This document shows, piece after piece, positions 38,900-48,120 of a DNA stretch of 64,000 nt; within the stretch, counting starts at the first letter, position 1; each line of letters opens with the position of its first letter. Below the pieces are notes generated by a model. The model saw only the letters and a list, made by a program, of their open reading frames with translations, was not told the origin of the DNA and searched no databases. The DNA is taken from contig NZ_CP059404.1 in assembly GCF_014217255.1 (NCBI RefSeq), positions 930,001 to 994,000 on the forward strand, read 5' to 3'. The position numbers and the translations under genes were made by a program. The stretch comes from Corynebacterium incognita. GTDB lineage: Bacteria; Actinomycetota; Actinomycetes; Mycobacteriales; Mycobacteriaceae.

Positions 38900-40105
38900 G
38901 TGAGCACTGACAATAAAGCTGAAGCGAATGAGACAGACGCTACGCCCGACTTAACTCCCACCGAGACCCAGCCCGTGGATAAATCGGCGGTGTGGGCACG
39001 CGACGGCAAGTCCGTCGCCGCCTGGTCACTCCGGTTCATCCTCACGGTGCTGGGTCTTGCCTTGGCGGGCAAGCTGCTGTCCTATGTCTGGGACGGCGTT
39101 CTGCCCGTCATTTTGGCGATCCTGGTCACCACCGTGCTGTGGCCCGTGAACAAATGGCTGTTTCAGCACGGCTTCCCGCGCGCGCTGGCGGCGCTGACCA
39201 CGCTGCTGGGGTTCTTCGCCATTTTTGGCGGCGTCATCGTGGCGATGGCGCCGGTAGTGAGCAAACAGGTCCCCGTTCTGGTGAACCAAACCGAGGAGGG
39301 GCTCCAGAAGCTCCTGGACTACCTGCAGGGCCCGCCACTGAACCTCCAGCTCAGCCAGATGGAGGCCTACACGGAGGACATCACCAAGGTCCTCAAGGAG
39401 CAAAGCTCCAACATTGCCTCTGGGGTCTGGACAGGTGTCTCCGCGTTCGGCAGCGTGGTGGTGGCCGTGGTCATCATGTTCATCGTGACGTTCTTCCTGC
39501 TGAAGGACGGCGACAGCTTCTTGCCGTGGATGCGCCGCTACACTGGCACCAAGATTGGCTCGCACCTCACTGAGGTCAGCAGCCGAATCTGGAACACCCT
39601 GTCCGGGTTTATCCAGGCGCAGGCGACCGTGTCGTTGGTGGACGCGATCCTCATCGGTGGCGGCCTCATGATCCTGAAGGTCCCCCTGGCGCTCGTGCTG
39701 GCGGTCATCACGTTCTTCGGCGGGTTCATCCCTATCATTGGTGCGTTCATCGCCGGCGCCCTGGCCGTGATCATCGCGCTCGTCTCCAACGGCCTCACCA
39801 ACGCGCTGCTCGTGCTCGGCCTGGTCATCCTGGTGCAGCAGTTGGAGGGCAACGTGCTGCAGCCGATGCTGCAGTCCAAGGCAATGGGTCTGCACGCGGC
39901 CGTCGTCTTGCTCTCGGTCACCGTGGGCTCTGCGATGGCGGGCATCCTGGGCGCGTTCCTCGCGGTGCCCGTGGCCGCCACCGTGGCCGTCATCATCCGC
40001 TACCACGCTGAGACCGTGGCGCTGCGCGCCGGTGAGATCACGGCGGATGAAATGGAGCTGGAGTCCTTAGAAAAGGACGAGATTAGGACAGCCCTAAGTC
40101 GCTAA
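38900..40105 (+). CDS. AI-2E family transporter
   Basis: 401 residues from GTG 38900. After an acidic N-terminal tail (about 1-35) there are about seven to eight membrane segments in the arrangement of the AI-2E/PerM family: two N-terminal helices (FILTVLGLALAGKLLSYVW), a soluble helical part around 120-165, then VVVAVVIMFIVTFFLLKDGD, FGGFIPIIGAFIAGALAVII and QQLEGNVLQPMLQSKAMGLH, the family hallmark. Substrates in actinobacteria are unknown. The 3' end overlaps the convergent nucleosidase by 23 bp. Confidence 0.85.
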   Translation: MSTDNKAEANETDATPDLTPTETQPVDKSAVWARDGKSVAAWSLRFILTVLGLALAGKLLSYVWDGVLPVILAILVTTVLWPVNKWLFQHGFPRALAALTTLLGFFAIFGGVIVAMAPVVSKQVPVLVNQTEEGLQKLLDYLQGPPLNLQLSQMEAYTEDITKVLKEQSSNIASGVWTGVSAFGSVVVAVVIMFIVTFFLLKDGDSFLPWMRRYTGTKIGSHLTEVSSRIWNTLSGFIQAQATVSLVDAILIGGGLMILKVPLALVLAVITFFGGFIPIIGAFIAGALAVIIALVSNGLTNALLVLGLVILVQQLEGNVLQPMLQSKAMGLHAAVVLLSVTVGSAMAGILGAFLAVPVAATVAVIIRYHAETVALRAGEITADEMELESLEKDEIRTALSR

Positions 40106-40670
40106 TCGACGTCGCGAGCTGGCGTGCGCTGCGCTCCAGGACCTGCGCCCAGGTACCGTAGGACTCCTCGTTGGCGTTGTCACTGACCTGCTTGAGCAGA
40201 GTCACCGGCACGCCGAACTCGCGGCAGGCCGCGACGATAGCGTAGCCCTCCATGTCCACCAAGGTGGAGTGCTGGGCCAGCGTGCGACGCAGCGCCTCCT
40301 CGCCCACAAACTTATCGCCCGTCGCCAGCGCCGCGGTGGGCAGGCGGCCGGACACCTCGAGTTCGTACGTTTCCGGCAACAAGTAGCGGGAGACGTCGGA
40401 AAGCGTCTCTAGGTCGAAGTCATGTTTGGTCACCCGGTCAACCTCGAAGACGCCCGCCAGCCCGTCCACGAGCGCGCCAGCGGTGCCGATGTTGACCACG
40501 CGCGCGGGCAGCGCGTCACGGGCGGCCGCCTGCGCCAGAGTCTTAGTGACGGTGATGGCCGCCGGCACCGTGCCGATGCCCGTGATCAGCAACGGCGCGC
40601 CCTCGGGCACGTGGGCTGCCTCCGCATCCACCGCCGCGACAAACAGCGTGCGTCCTGCGAAACTTTCCAT
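40083..40670 (-). CDS. Purine nucleosidase/phosphorylase superfamily protein
   Basis: 195 residues, short for the MTA/SAH nucleosidase family. Recognisable parts are LLITGIGTVPAAITVTKTL, VVNIGTAGALVDGLAGVFEV and the active-site helix LVDMEGYAIVAACREFGVP with the Met-Glu pair that binds ribose. It probably splits a purine nucleoside or a related thio-nucleoside. It starts 18 bp after the TauE-type gene with a GGAGG ribosome binding site, so it may be the last gene of the cys operon, possibly recycling adenosyl by-products. Confidence 0.8.
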   Translation of the reverse strand: MESFAGRTLFVAAVDAEAAHVPEGAPLLITGIGTVPAAITVTKTLAQAAARDALPARVVNIGTAGALVDGLAGVFEVDRVTKHDFDLETLSDVSRYLLPETYELEVSGRLPTAALATGDKFVGEEALRRTLAQHSTLVDMEGYAIVAACREFGVPVTLLKQVSDNANEESYGTWAQVLERSARQLATSISDLGLS

Positions 40671-40688
40671 GGGTTCCTCCCCTTTTTG

Positions 40689-41579
40689 CTAGCTAGGTGC
40701 GACAGTTTTCGAGTAGGGCTGTCGCTTCCGGTAGTTCTTAAATCCCTTGTAGCCTAATGCTATTCCGGCCACCGCGATGATGGCGCGCAGCACCCACGCC
40801 ACCGCGCCCGAGGCGTACAGCGCCACCGGGAGGTTCAAGAACACAATGAGCGTGCCCACGATGCCGCCCAGAACCACCGGGTTAAACTTCGTGACCAGCC
40901 AGGCCGCCAGCGGCGCGGCCACCACACCGCCGGAAAGCAGCGCGGCGATCATGAGCAGGTTGGGGATGAGCTCGTCCCACATGCCGATAACAAAACCGGC
41001 CGTCGCGGCCAACGTGACCAGGAACTCCGCCGTAGTCACCGTTCCCACCACGCGGCGCGGCTCAATGCGTCCGGCGGCCAGCAGCGTGGAGCTGGTGATC
41101 GGGCCCCACCCGCCGCCGCCCGTGGCGTCCACGAATCCGCCGAAAATTCCCAGGCCGCCCAGAAAGACTTTCGTATGCGGCACGTCCTTGACCACGCGCT
41201 CCAACTGGCCGCGGGAAAAACGCCACATCAAGTGCAGCCCGATCGCCGCCAATACCAGCGCGGTCAGCGGTCGGGCGCGGTCCAGCGGCAGGTGAGAGAG
41301 GAACGTAGCGCCTACAAACGAGGCCACCGCCCCCGGCAGGGACAGCGGCAGCACCACCGACCAGTCCACGTTGCCAAAGCGCCAGTGGCTGACACCCGAG
41401 ACGACCGTCGTGCCCAGCTCCGCCGCATGCACTGCCGCGGAGGCCTGCGCCGGGCCGAGCCCGGCGAACATGATGAGCAGGGTCGTCGACGTAATGCCGA
41501 AGCCCATTCCCAGCCCGCCGTCCACGAGCTGCGCCACCAGGCCGGCGGCGGCGACCAACACGAGGGAAGCGAGCGGCAT
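40689..41579 (-). CDS. cysZ: TauE/SafE family sulfate/sulfite transporter (CysZ of corynebacteria)
   Basis: 296 residues with about eight membrane helices. Family repeats are LVAQLVDGGLGMGFGITSTT at the N-terminus and GGFVDATGGGGWGPITSSTL in the second half. By position after cysN it corresponds to the C. glutamicum gene called cysZ, proposed to import sulfate; it is unrelated to E. coli CysZ. The start is 6 bp from the cysN stop. Confidence 0.85.
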   Translation of the reverse strand: MPLASLVLVAAAGLVAQLVDGGLGMGFGITSTTLLIMFAGLGPAQASAAVHAAELGTTVVSGVSHWRFGNVDWSVVLPLSLPGAVASFVGATFLSHLPLDRARPLTALVLAAIGLHLMWRFSRGQLERVVKDVPHTKVFLGGLGIFGGFVDATGGGGWGPITSSTLLAAGRIEPRRVVGTVTTAEFLVTLAATAGFVIGMWDELIPNLLMIAALLSGGVVAAPLAAWLVTKFNPVVLGGIVGTLIVFLNLPVALYASGAVAWVLRAIIAVAGIALGYKGFKNYRKRQPYSKTVAPS

Positions 41580-41585
41580 AAATCC

Positions 41586-42845
41586 TTAGCGTAGACGCTT
41601 GCCCACAAACCCCGCAGCTAAGGTGTTGCCGGAGGCCTTATCGACGACTAGGAACGCGCCCACCGCGCCCCGCGCCGCGTAGTTTTCCGCGGGCAGCGGG
41701 GACTGAGTGAGCAGGCTGACGTGCGCGATGTCGTTGAGGCCAACGCCGGTCGGAGCCGTGTCGTCCGCCACACCGTCCAAGTCCAGCGTGCGGGAGACCT
41801 CCTGCACGCGGGCCTTCACCAACGAGGTGCCGTAGCGCACGTGCACCATCGCGCCAGGAGTGATCTCCTTGTCCGTCAGGCCCACCAACGTGGCGTCGAA
41901 CTCCGTGACCGCCGCCGGACGCTTGAGGGAGGCAATGAGATCGCCGCGCGCCAAGTCGACGTCGTCGGCGATGCGCAGCGTCACCGAGTCGCCGGACTCC
42001 GCCTTCTCGACGCCCCCGTCCGGCCCATCGATGCCGACGACCTCCGACTCGCGCCCCTCCGGCAACGACACCCTCTCCCCCACGGCCACCTGGCCCGCCG
42101 TCACGCGACCGGCGTAGCCCCGGTAATCCGAGGCGTGCTCGCGGATGACGTACTGGATGGGAAAACGGAAATCGAGCTCGTCGGCACGACCCCGGGACAC
42201 CGGCACGGACTCGAGCACCTCCAACACCGTCGGCCCTTCGTACCACGGCATGTTCTCAGAACGCTCCACGACGTTGTCACCCAACAGCGCGGAAATCGGC
42301 ACGACGGTCGTGTTCGCCACACCCAGGCGCTGCGCCATAATCTCAAAGTCCTCGGCGATCACCCGGAACTTATCCTCGGAGAAATCCACCAGGTCAATCT
42401 TGTTCACGGCCAACACCACGTGGTTGATCCCCAGCAGCGCCGCGACGTTGAGGTGGCGGCGAGTCTGCTCGACGACGCCGTAGCGGGCGTCGATAAGCAG
42501 CACCACCACCTGGGACGTGGACATACCGGTCACCGTGTTGCGGGTGTACTGGACGTGGCCCGGGCAGTCCGCCAGGATAAAGGCGCGCTGGTCGGTGGCG
42601 AAGTAGCGGTAAGCCACGTCGATGGTGATGCCCTGCTCGCGCTCGGCACGCAGGCCGTCGACAAGCAAAGAAAGATCCAAGCCGTCGAAGCCACGGTCAG
42701 TAGAGGTGCGCTCCACCGAAGCCAGCTGATCCGCCAACACCGACTTCGTATCGTGCAGCAGGCGGCCCACGAAGGTGGACTTACCGTCATCCACGCTGCC
42801 CGCGGTGCACAGGCGCAGCGTCTCGCGGTGAGTAATCTGTTCCAT
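41586..42845 (-). CDS. cysN: Sulfate adenylyltransferase GTPase subunit
   Basis: 419 residues, EF-Tu-like GTPase. G1 GSVDDGKSTFVGRL, G3 DCPGHVQYTRN and G4 NKIDLV are present, followed by two beta-barrel domains. There is no C-terminal APS kinase domain, so this protein alone gives APS, not PAPS. With CysD it activates sulfate using ATP and GTP. Start overlaps the cysD stop (TGATG). Confidence 0.95.
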   Translation of the reverse strand: MEQITHRETLRLCTAGSVDDGKSTFVGRLLHDTKSVLADQLASVERTSTDRGFDGLDLSLLVDGLRAEREQGITIDVAYRYFATDQRAFILADCPGHVQYTRNTVTGMSTSQVVVLLIDARYGVVEQTRRHLNVAALLGINHVVLAVNKIDLVDFSEDKFRVIAEDFEIMAQRLGVANTTVVPISALLGDNVVERSENMPWYEGPTVLEVLESVPVSRGRADELDFRFPIQYVIREHASDYRGYAGRVTAGQVAVGERVSLPEGRESEVVGIDGPDGGVEKAESGDSVTLRIADDVDLARGDLIASLKRPAAVTEFDATLVGLTDKEITPGAMVHVRYGTSLVKARVQEVSRTLDLDGVADDTAPTGVGLNDIAHVSLLTQSPLPAENYAARGAVGAFLVVDKASGNTLAAGFVGKRLR

Positions 42846-43741
42846 CAGAAGTAGCCTTCCTTCTTACGATCCTCCATGGCCGACTCGCTCAGGCGATCGT
42901 CGACGCGCGTGGCGCCACGCTCCGTCAGCGTGGACACAGCAATCTCCTCCAGCACCTCGTCCACAGTGGATGCGGTGGACTCCACAGCACCCGTGCAGCT
43001 CATGTCACCCACGGTGCGGTAGCGAACCTGCTTGGTCACCAGCTCCTCACCGTCCTTCGGGCCTCCCCACTCGCCAGGGGTAAGCCACATGCCGTCGCGG
43101 GCGAACACCTCACGCTCGTGCGCGAAGTAGATGTCCGGGAGCCTCAGGCCGCGGGCGCCGATGTACTCCCACACGTCCGCCTCGGTCCAGTTGGAGATCG
43201 GGAAGACGCGGATGTTTTCGCCCGGCAGCTTGCCACCGTTGTACAGATCCCACAGCTCAGGGCGCTGGCGGCGCGGATCCCAGCCGCCGAAAGAATCACG
43301 GACGGAGAAGATGCGCTCCTTCGCGCGCGCCCGCTCTTCGTCGCGGCGGGCGCCGCCCAGCACGGCGTCGTAACCGCGGTCGGCAATGGTCTCCACCAAA
43401 GGGACCGTCTGCAACGGGTTACGGGTGCCGTCCGGGCGCTCCTGCAACTCGCCGCGGTCAATCCAATCCTGAACCTTCGCCACGTGCAAACGCACGCCGG
43501 TCTCAGCTACCAGGTCATCACGGAACTGGAGAACCTCCGGGAAGTTATGCCCGGTGTCCACGTGAACCAGCTCAAAAGGCACCGCCGCCGGGGCAAAAGC
43601 CCGGCGCGCCAGCTCGAACACCGTCACCGAGTCCTTGCCGCCGGAAAACAGCAGGGCCACCTTGTCGAACTGGCCCGCCACCTCCCGCAAGATATGGATG
43701 GACTCGTTTTCTAAATCGCGCAAGTGAGGGGAAAGAGTCAT
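42845..43741 (-). CDS. cysD: Sulfate adenylyltransferase catalytic subunit
   Basis: About 298 residues from ATG 43741, which overlaps the cysH stop as ATGA. The PP-loop is VALLFSGGKDSVTVFEL near 35-50; RARAKERIFSVRDSFGGWDP and the C-terminal RLSESAMEDRKKEGYF are typical of CysD. It transfers the adenylyl group of ATP to sulfate, with CysN. Confidence 0.95.
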   Translation of the reverse strand: MTLSPHLRDLENESIHILREVAGQFDKVALLFSGGKDSVTVFELARRAFAPAAVPFELVHVDTGHNFPEVLQFRDDLVAETGVRLHVAKVQDWIDRGELQERPDGTRNPLQTVPLVETIADRGYDAVLGGARRDEERARAKERIFSVRDSFGGWDPRRQRPELWDLYNGGKLPGENIRVFPISNWTEADVWEYIGARGLRLPDIYFAHEREVFARDGMWLTPGEWGGPKDGEELVTKQVRYRTVGDMSCTGAVESTASTVDEVLEEIAVSTLTERGATRVDDRLSESAMEDRKKEGYF

Positions 43742-44517
43742 GAGTGCAACCCGCATTCTGCCGCGTCGCTGGCAAAGACTCGGCCGGCGCGGGCGTCCTC
43801 GCCCTCACCCACCGGGAACGTCAACGGCGCGCAGCCAATAGAACGGTAACCTTTCAAAGTCAGGGGATGGATGATGAGAGCTTCGTCGGCGATAAACCGA
43901 TCCGTGTCTTCCAACGTCCACGTAATCATCGGGGAAATCTTCAACCGCCCCGTGCGGTCCAGGCTCAGTGCAGGGGCCGTGGCGCGGTGCCCCGAGTCCG
44001 CTCGGCGCAAACCCGTCACCCAACCCACGTACGGCGACAGTGCCATGTTCAGCGGCTCCACCTTCCGCATGCGGTTATAGGATTCCAGATCCCAGGAATA
44101 CATGCGCGGGCCGTAAATCTTGTCCTGCTCCTCCGGCGACAAGATCGGCTTGACCCGCACCAACTTCAGGTCCGGGTAGCGCTCCTCCACCTTGTCCGCG
44201 GTCTCCAGCGTCTCCGGGAAGTGGAAACCGGTGTCAATAAACAGCAGGTCCGCGTTGTTCAAGTGGCGGTGCGCCAGCTCCGCCAGGACAGTGTTTTCCA
44301 TCGACATGGTCACCGCCAGCGCACCCGGGGCGTGCTCCTCGGCCCAGGCCATGATGTCGGTCGCGGGGGCGTCGTAAAGCTCATCGGCCCAGCGCTCCAC
44401 CAACTCCGCGTTCCGCTGCGCAATGTCCGGGGACAAAGATTCCGTATCGTGGGTGCCTTCAGGGCTCAGCGACGCATCCCGCGTCCCCTTGCCCAACAGG
44501 CTAAAGCTTTCAGTCAT
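43738..44517 (-). CDS. cysH: APS/PAPS reductase lacking the iron-sulfur cysteines
   Basis: 259 residues. The nucleotide-binding part (VTMSMENTVLAELA, FIDTGFHFPETLETAD, WVTGLRRADSGHR) and the catalytic ECGLH (Cys255) are intact. APS reductases carry a CC pair and a CxxC that hold a [4Fe-4S] cluster; here the CC position is Tyr147-Asn148 in SYNRMRKVEPL and the second motif is GCAPL (Cys229 kept, Leu232 in place of Cys). It therefore resembles cluster-free PAPS reductases or the rare cluster-free APS reductases. First gene of cysH-cysD-cysN-cysZ. Confidence 0.9.
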   Translation of the reverse strand: MTESFSLLGKGTRDASLSPEGTHDTESLSPDIAQRNAELVERWADELYDAPATDIMAWAEEHAPGALAVTMSMENTVLAELAHRHLNNADLLFIDTGFHFPETLETADKVEERYPDLKLVRVKPILSPEEQDKIYGPRMYSWDLESYNRMRKVEPLNMALSPYVGWVTGLRRADSGHRATAPALSLDRTGRLKISPMITWTLEDTDRFIADEALIIHPLTLKGYRSIGCAPLTFPVGEGEDARAGRVFASDAAECGLHS

Positions 44518-44641
44518 GTCTTCCCACTTTAAGGGAGCAGGGGAACGCGCGCAGCCTTAACATTCAGGGCAACTCCCCACTTTCCGCCCCCACCCTTTAG
44601 GCTAAGTACCCGACGACGCAACAACACGACAAGGAGCGTGC

Positions 44642-46894
44642 ATGTTCGGCCCCCTCGCCCTCATCCTCTCGATCCCGGTGTGGCTGTACTTCTTCTACCG
44701 GGTATTCCGGCTGGTCGGGTTCATCCGGTCCGGCGGGCCGGTCCGGGACAGCCGCGCTGGCGATATCGGCGCCCGGCTCTGGCGCGTGCTGGTCGAGGTC
44801 TTCGGGCACTCTCACTTCAAGGGCAAGCCCCTGGTGAACGCGGCGCACTGGCTGGTGATGGTGGGTTTCCTGTTCGGCGTGGTGGTCTGGTTCGAGTCCT
44901 ATATCCAGGCGTTCAACCCCGCGTCCGGGTGGCCGGTACTGCGTGACTGGCCGGTCTATCACTTCGTGGAGGAAATCCTGGCGGTGGGCACCGTCGTAGG
45001 CATCATGTTCCTCATCGGGGTCCGCCTGCGGCTGGGCGACACCGACCGCGGAAGCCGGTTCTACAACTCACAGACTGGCACGGCACGGCTGGTGGAGGCC
45101 ATCGTATTCGTTGAGGGACTGGGCATGCTGCTGGTCAAGGCGGCCAAGATTGCCACCTACGGCGGCGGCAGCGCGGTCACGGACTTCGTCTCCGTGCACG
45201 TAGCGCGACTGCTGCCGGAATCCCCCGCCCTGGTCAGCGCGCTCGCACTGGTCAAGCTGCTGACCGGCATGGTGTTCATCGTGCTCATCGCTCGCAACTT
45301 CACCTGGGGCGTGATGTGGCACCGCTTCATCGCGTTCTTCAACATTTTCTTCCAACGCAACCCGTCCGGGGAGAAAGCACTGGGCAAGGTGCCAACGCCG
45401 GACCTGGACGAAGAGCCGGTGCCGGGCAGCTGGAAAATGCTCCTCGACACCACCGCATGCACCGAATGTGGCCGCTGCCAGGAGCTGTGCCCAGCATGGA
45501 ATACAGGCAAGCCGCTCTCGCCCAAGAAATTCGTCATGGACCTGCGCCAAGGGGCAGTGGACAACTACAACCCGCACGAGGGACTAGACGTGCTGTCCAT
45601 GGCCGGGGTCATTGACGACGACGTCCTGTGGTCCTGCACCAACTGTGGCGCCTGCGTCGACCAGTGCCCGGTGGACATTGAGCACATCGACCACATCGCC
45701 GACCTGCGCCGGTACAAGGTGCTGGCGGAATCCGACTTCCCTTCCGAGCTCGGTGGCATGTTCAAGAACTTGGAAACCAAGGGCAACCCGTGGGGCCGCA
45801 ACAACTCGGAGCGCCGCAGCTGGATCGACGACGCGCGTGCCGACGGCATCGAGGTCCCCATCGTCGGCGAAGACGACTTCGACTTCGAGTACCTGTTCTG
45901 GGTCGGCTGCGCCGGCGCCTACGACGACGCAGGACGCGCCACCACCCGCGCGGTGGTGGACCTGCTGCATACGGCAGGTGTGAAGTTTGGCGTGCTTTCC
46001 ACCGGGGAAACATGCACGGGCGACCCGGCGCGCCGCGCGGGCAACGAGTACCTGTTCCAGATGATGGCCACCCAAAACGTGGAAACGCTCAACGACGCGT
46101 TTGATGGTGTACCGAACGGGCAGCGGAAAATCATCACGACATGCCCGCACTGCTTCAACACCATCCGCAACGAATACCCGGACTTTGACGGGCACTTCGA
46201 CGTATTCCACCACACACAGCTGCTCAACCGCCTGGTGCGCGACGGCCTTTTGACCCCGGTCCCCCGCGGCCCGGAAAACCGCAAGCCGATCACCTACCAC
46301 GACCCCTGCTTCCTGGGCCGCCACAACAAGGTCTACGACCCGCCGCGCGAGCTGTTGGAGGCCACGGGCGTCCAGATCAACGAGATGGATAAGAATCGCG
46401 ACGAGGCGTTTTGCTGTGGCGCGGGCGGCGCGCGGATGTTCCAAGAAGAAAAGATTGGGCGCCGCGTCAACGAGTTCCGGACGGAACAGGCGCTGGAGAC
46501 CGGCGCGGAAGAAATCGCGACGGGCTGCCCGTTCTGCAACGTCATGATGACCGGCGGTACCAAGGCGCTGGGGTCCGAGGCCCCGGTGACGGACGTCGCG
46601 GTGATGTTGCGCAACTCCGTGCTTGTCGACGGCACGCTGCCAGCGCCCCGGACTAAGGCGTTCCTAGCCGAGCCCACGATCCGGCCCACCTCCACCGCGC
46701 CGGCGCCGGCCGCGCCTGCTACTCCGACCCCCTCTGCAGCGCCAACTCCGCCGGCCGCCCCCGCAGTGCCGGCCGCACCGCAAGCCCCTGCCGCGCCGCA
46801 AGCCCCCGCCGCGCCGACACCACCGTCCGCACCACAGGCTCCCGCTGCGCCAACACCACCTACCCCCGGCGCGCCAACCCCGCCCTCGGACTAA
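44642..46894 (+). CDS. Membrane-bound Fe-S oxidoreductase (heterodisulfide reductase-like)
   Basis: 750 residues. The first about 230 residues hold five to six membrane helices (for example LILSIPVWLYFFYRVFRLVG and HWLVMVGFLFGVVVWFESYI). Two 4Fe-4S clusters follow: CTECGRCQELCP near 276 and CTNCGACVDQCP near 337. Then come two CCG-type cysteine-rich domains (FWVGCAGAYDD and EAFCCGAGGARMF). The last about 65 residues are Pro/Ala repeats. Proteins of this layout lie beside aspC/alaT in mycobacteria; they are thought to pass electrons between a soluble donor and the quinone pool, unproven. Ribosome binding site AAGGAG at the correct spacing. Confidence 0.87.
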   Translation: MFGPLALILSIPVWLYFFYRVFRLVGFIRSGGPVRDSRAGDIGARLWRVLVEVFGHSHFKGKPLVNAAHWLVMVGFLFGVVVWFESYIQAFNPASGWPVLRDWPVYHFVEEILAVGTVVGIMFLIGVRLRLGDTDRGSRFYNSQTGTARLVEAIVFVEGLGMLLVKAAKIATYGGGSAVTDFVSVHVARLLPESPALVSALALVKLLTGMVFIVLIARNFTWGVMWHRFIAFFNIFFQRNPSGEKALGKVPTPDLDEEPVPGSWKMLLDTTACTECGRCQELCPAWNTGKPLSPKKFVMDLRQGAVDNYNPHEGLDVLSMAGVIDDDVLWSCTNCGACVDQCPVDIEHIDHIADLRRYKVLAESDFPSELGGMFKNLETKGNPWGRNNSERRSWIDDARADGIEVPIVGEDDFDFEYLFWVGCAGAYDDAGRATTRAVVDLLHTAGVKFGVLSTGETCTGDPARRAGNEYLFQMMATQNVETLNDAFDGVPNGQRKIITTCPHCFNTIRNEYPDFDGHFDVFHHTQLLNRLVRDGLLTPVPRGPENRKPITYHDPCFLGRHNKVYDPPRELLEATGVQINEMDKNRDEAFCCGAGGARMFQEEKIGRRVNEFRTEQALETGAEEIATGCPFCNVMMTGGTKALGSEAPVTDVAVMLRNSVLVDGTLPAPRTKAFLAEPTIRPTSTAPAPAAPATPTPSAAPTPPAAPAVPAAPQAPAAPQAPAAPTPPSAPQAPAAPTPPTPGAPTPPSD
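46684..46888 (+). repeat. Pro/Ala-rich low-complexity tail coding repeat
   Basis: About 205 bp coding for repeated units such as APQAPAAPQAPAAPTPP at the end of the Fe-S oxidoreductase. Probably an unstructured tail; such repeats vary in number by slippage. Confidence 0.6.
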
Positions 46895-46902
46895 GGAAAA
46901 CA

Positions 46903-48120
46903 ATGACCGAAACCCTCGTGCTCGCGTCGGAAAGCGCGAATGGCGCAGACGCCCTCGTATCGTTCGCCTGGATCATGGGCGCCGCCCTGTTGGCACCGCT
47001 GCTGTCCCACCTCACCGGTTGGCGCATCCCCGCCGTGCCCCTGCTCATCGGCCTCGGCATGATCCTCGGGCCGTCGATTCTGGACCTCGCGCACGCCGGA
47101 CCGGGCGTCGCCATGCTCTCCGAGATCGGCGTCGGCGCCCTCTTCCTCCTCGCCGGCTTCGAGATCAACGTCTCGTCCCTCCGCAGCGCGCAGGCCGGCC
47201 ACGCCCTCGCCACCTGGGCTATCTGCCTAGTCATCTGCATCGCCGCCGCCTACTTCATGTTCAACCGCTTCGACTTCGGTCTCGCCGCCGTCCTCGCTAT
47301 CGCGGTCACCTCCACCGCCCTGGGCACCATCACCCCCATGCTCAAACAAGCCGGGCTCACCGGCACCAAAGTCGGCGACGCCGTCATGATTCACGGCGCA
47401 GTCGGCGAGATGGCACCCATCGTCGCCATGGCGCTCTTACTGTCCGCACGGTCGACCTGGGTCACCGGGCTCATCTTGCTCGCATTCTTCGTCATTGCCC
47501 TCGTCGTAGCCCTCGCGCCAAAAATCGTGTCTAGGTTGTTCCCCTTCGTCAAAACCGCATTCATCCACGGCGCCGGTTCCACCAATCAGACCATCCTGCG
47601 ACTCATCATCTTCATGCTCGCGGTCCTCATGGCCGTCGCCGCCGTCTTCGAACTCGACGTCGTCCTCGGCGCCTTCGCCACCGGCATTATCCTTAACCAA
47701 ATCATCCCCGACGAGCACCACAAGCAGCTCGAACACCGCCTCGACGTCGTGTTCTACTCCATGCTCATCCCCGTCTTCTTCGTCGTGTCCGGCATGCGCA
47801 TCAACTGGGACGTTATCGCGGACAACCCCTGGAAAGTCCTGGGCGTCGTCCCGCTCATCTTCATCTGCCGCGGCCTCCCAGTGTTCCTCCGCGAACGCTT
47901 CACCCCGACCGGCTCTGGGCTTTCCGACGTCCGCGACCAACTCCAGGTCGCGTTCTACGCCGCGGCAGGTCTGCCCATCATCGTGGCCGTCATGTCCATT
48001 GCTCAATCCTCCAACATCATCAGCGCCGAACACGCCTCCATCTTCATCGCCGGCGGCGCGCTGACAGTCACGGTATTTCCTATCATCGCGAGCGCGCTAG
48101 ACTATCGCCATGAGATTTGA
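46903..48120 (+). CDS. Cation/proton antiporter (CPA2/KefB-like)
   Basis: 405 residues with about eleven to thirteen membrane segments and no soluble TrkA domain. Features are the pore helices GVGALFLLAGFEINVSSLR, VTSTALGTITPMLKQAG and MAVAAVFELDVVLGAFATGI, as in CPA2 exchangers of Na+/H+ or K+/H+. The ion cannot be told. It starts 8 bp after the Fe-S gene and overlaps alaT by 11 bp, so all three are probably one transcript. Confidence 0.85.
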   Translation: MTETLVLASESANGADALVSFAWIMGAALLAPLLSHLTGWRIPAVPLLIGLGMILGPSILDLAHAGPGVAMLSEIGVGALFLLAGFEINVSSLRSAQAGHALATWAICLVICIAAAYFMFNRFDFGLAAVLAIAVTSTALGTITPMLKQAGLTGTKVGDAVMIHGAVGEMAPIVAMALLLSARSTWVTGLILLAFFVIALVVALAPKIVSRLFPFVKTAFIHGAGSTNQTILRLIIFMLAVLMAVAAVFELDVVLGAFATGIILNQIIPDEHHKQLEHRLDVVFYSMLIPVFFVVSGMRINWDVIADNPWKVLGVVPLIFICRGLPVFLRERFTPTGSGLSDVRDQLQVAFYAAAGLPIIVAVMSIAQSSNIISAEHASIFIAGGALTVTVFPIIASALDYRHEI

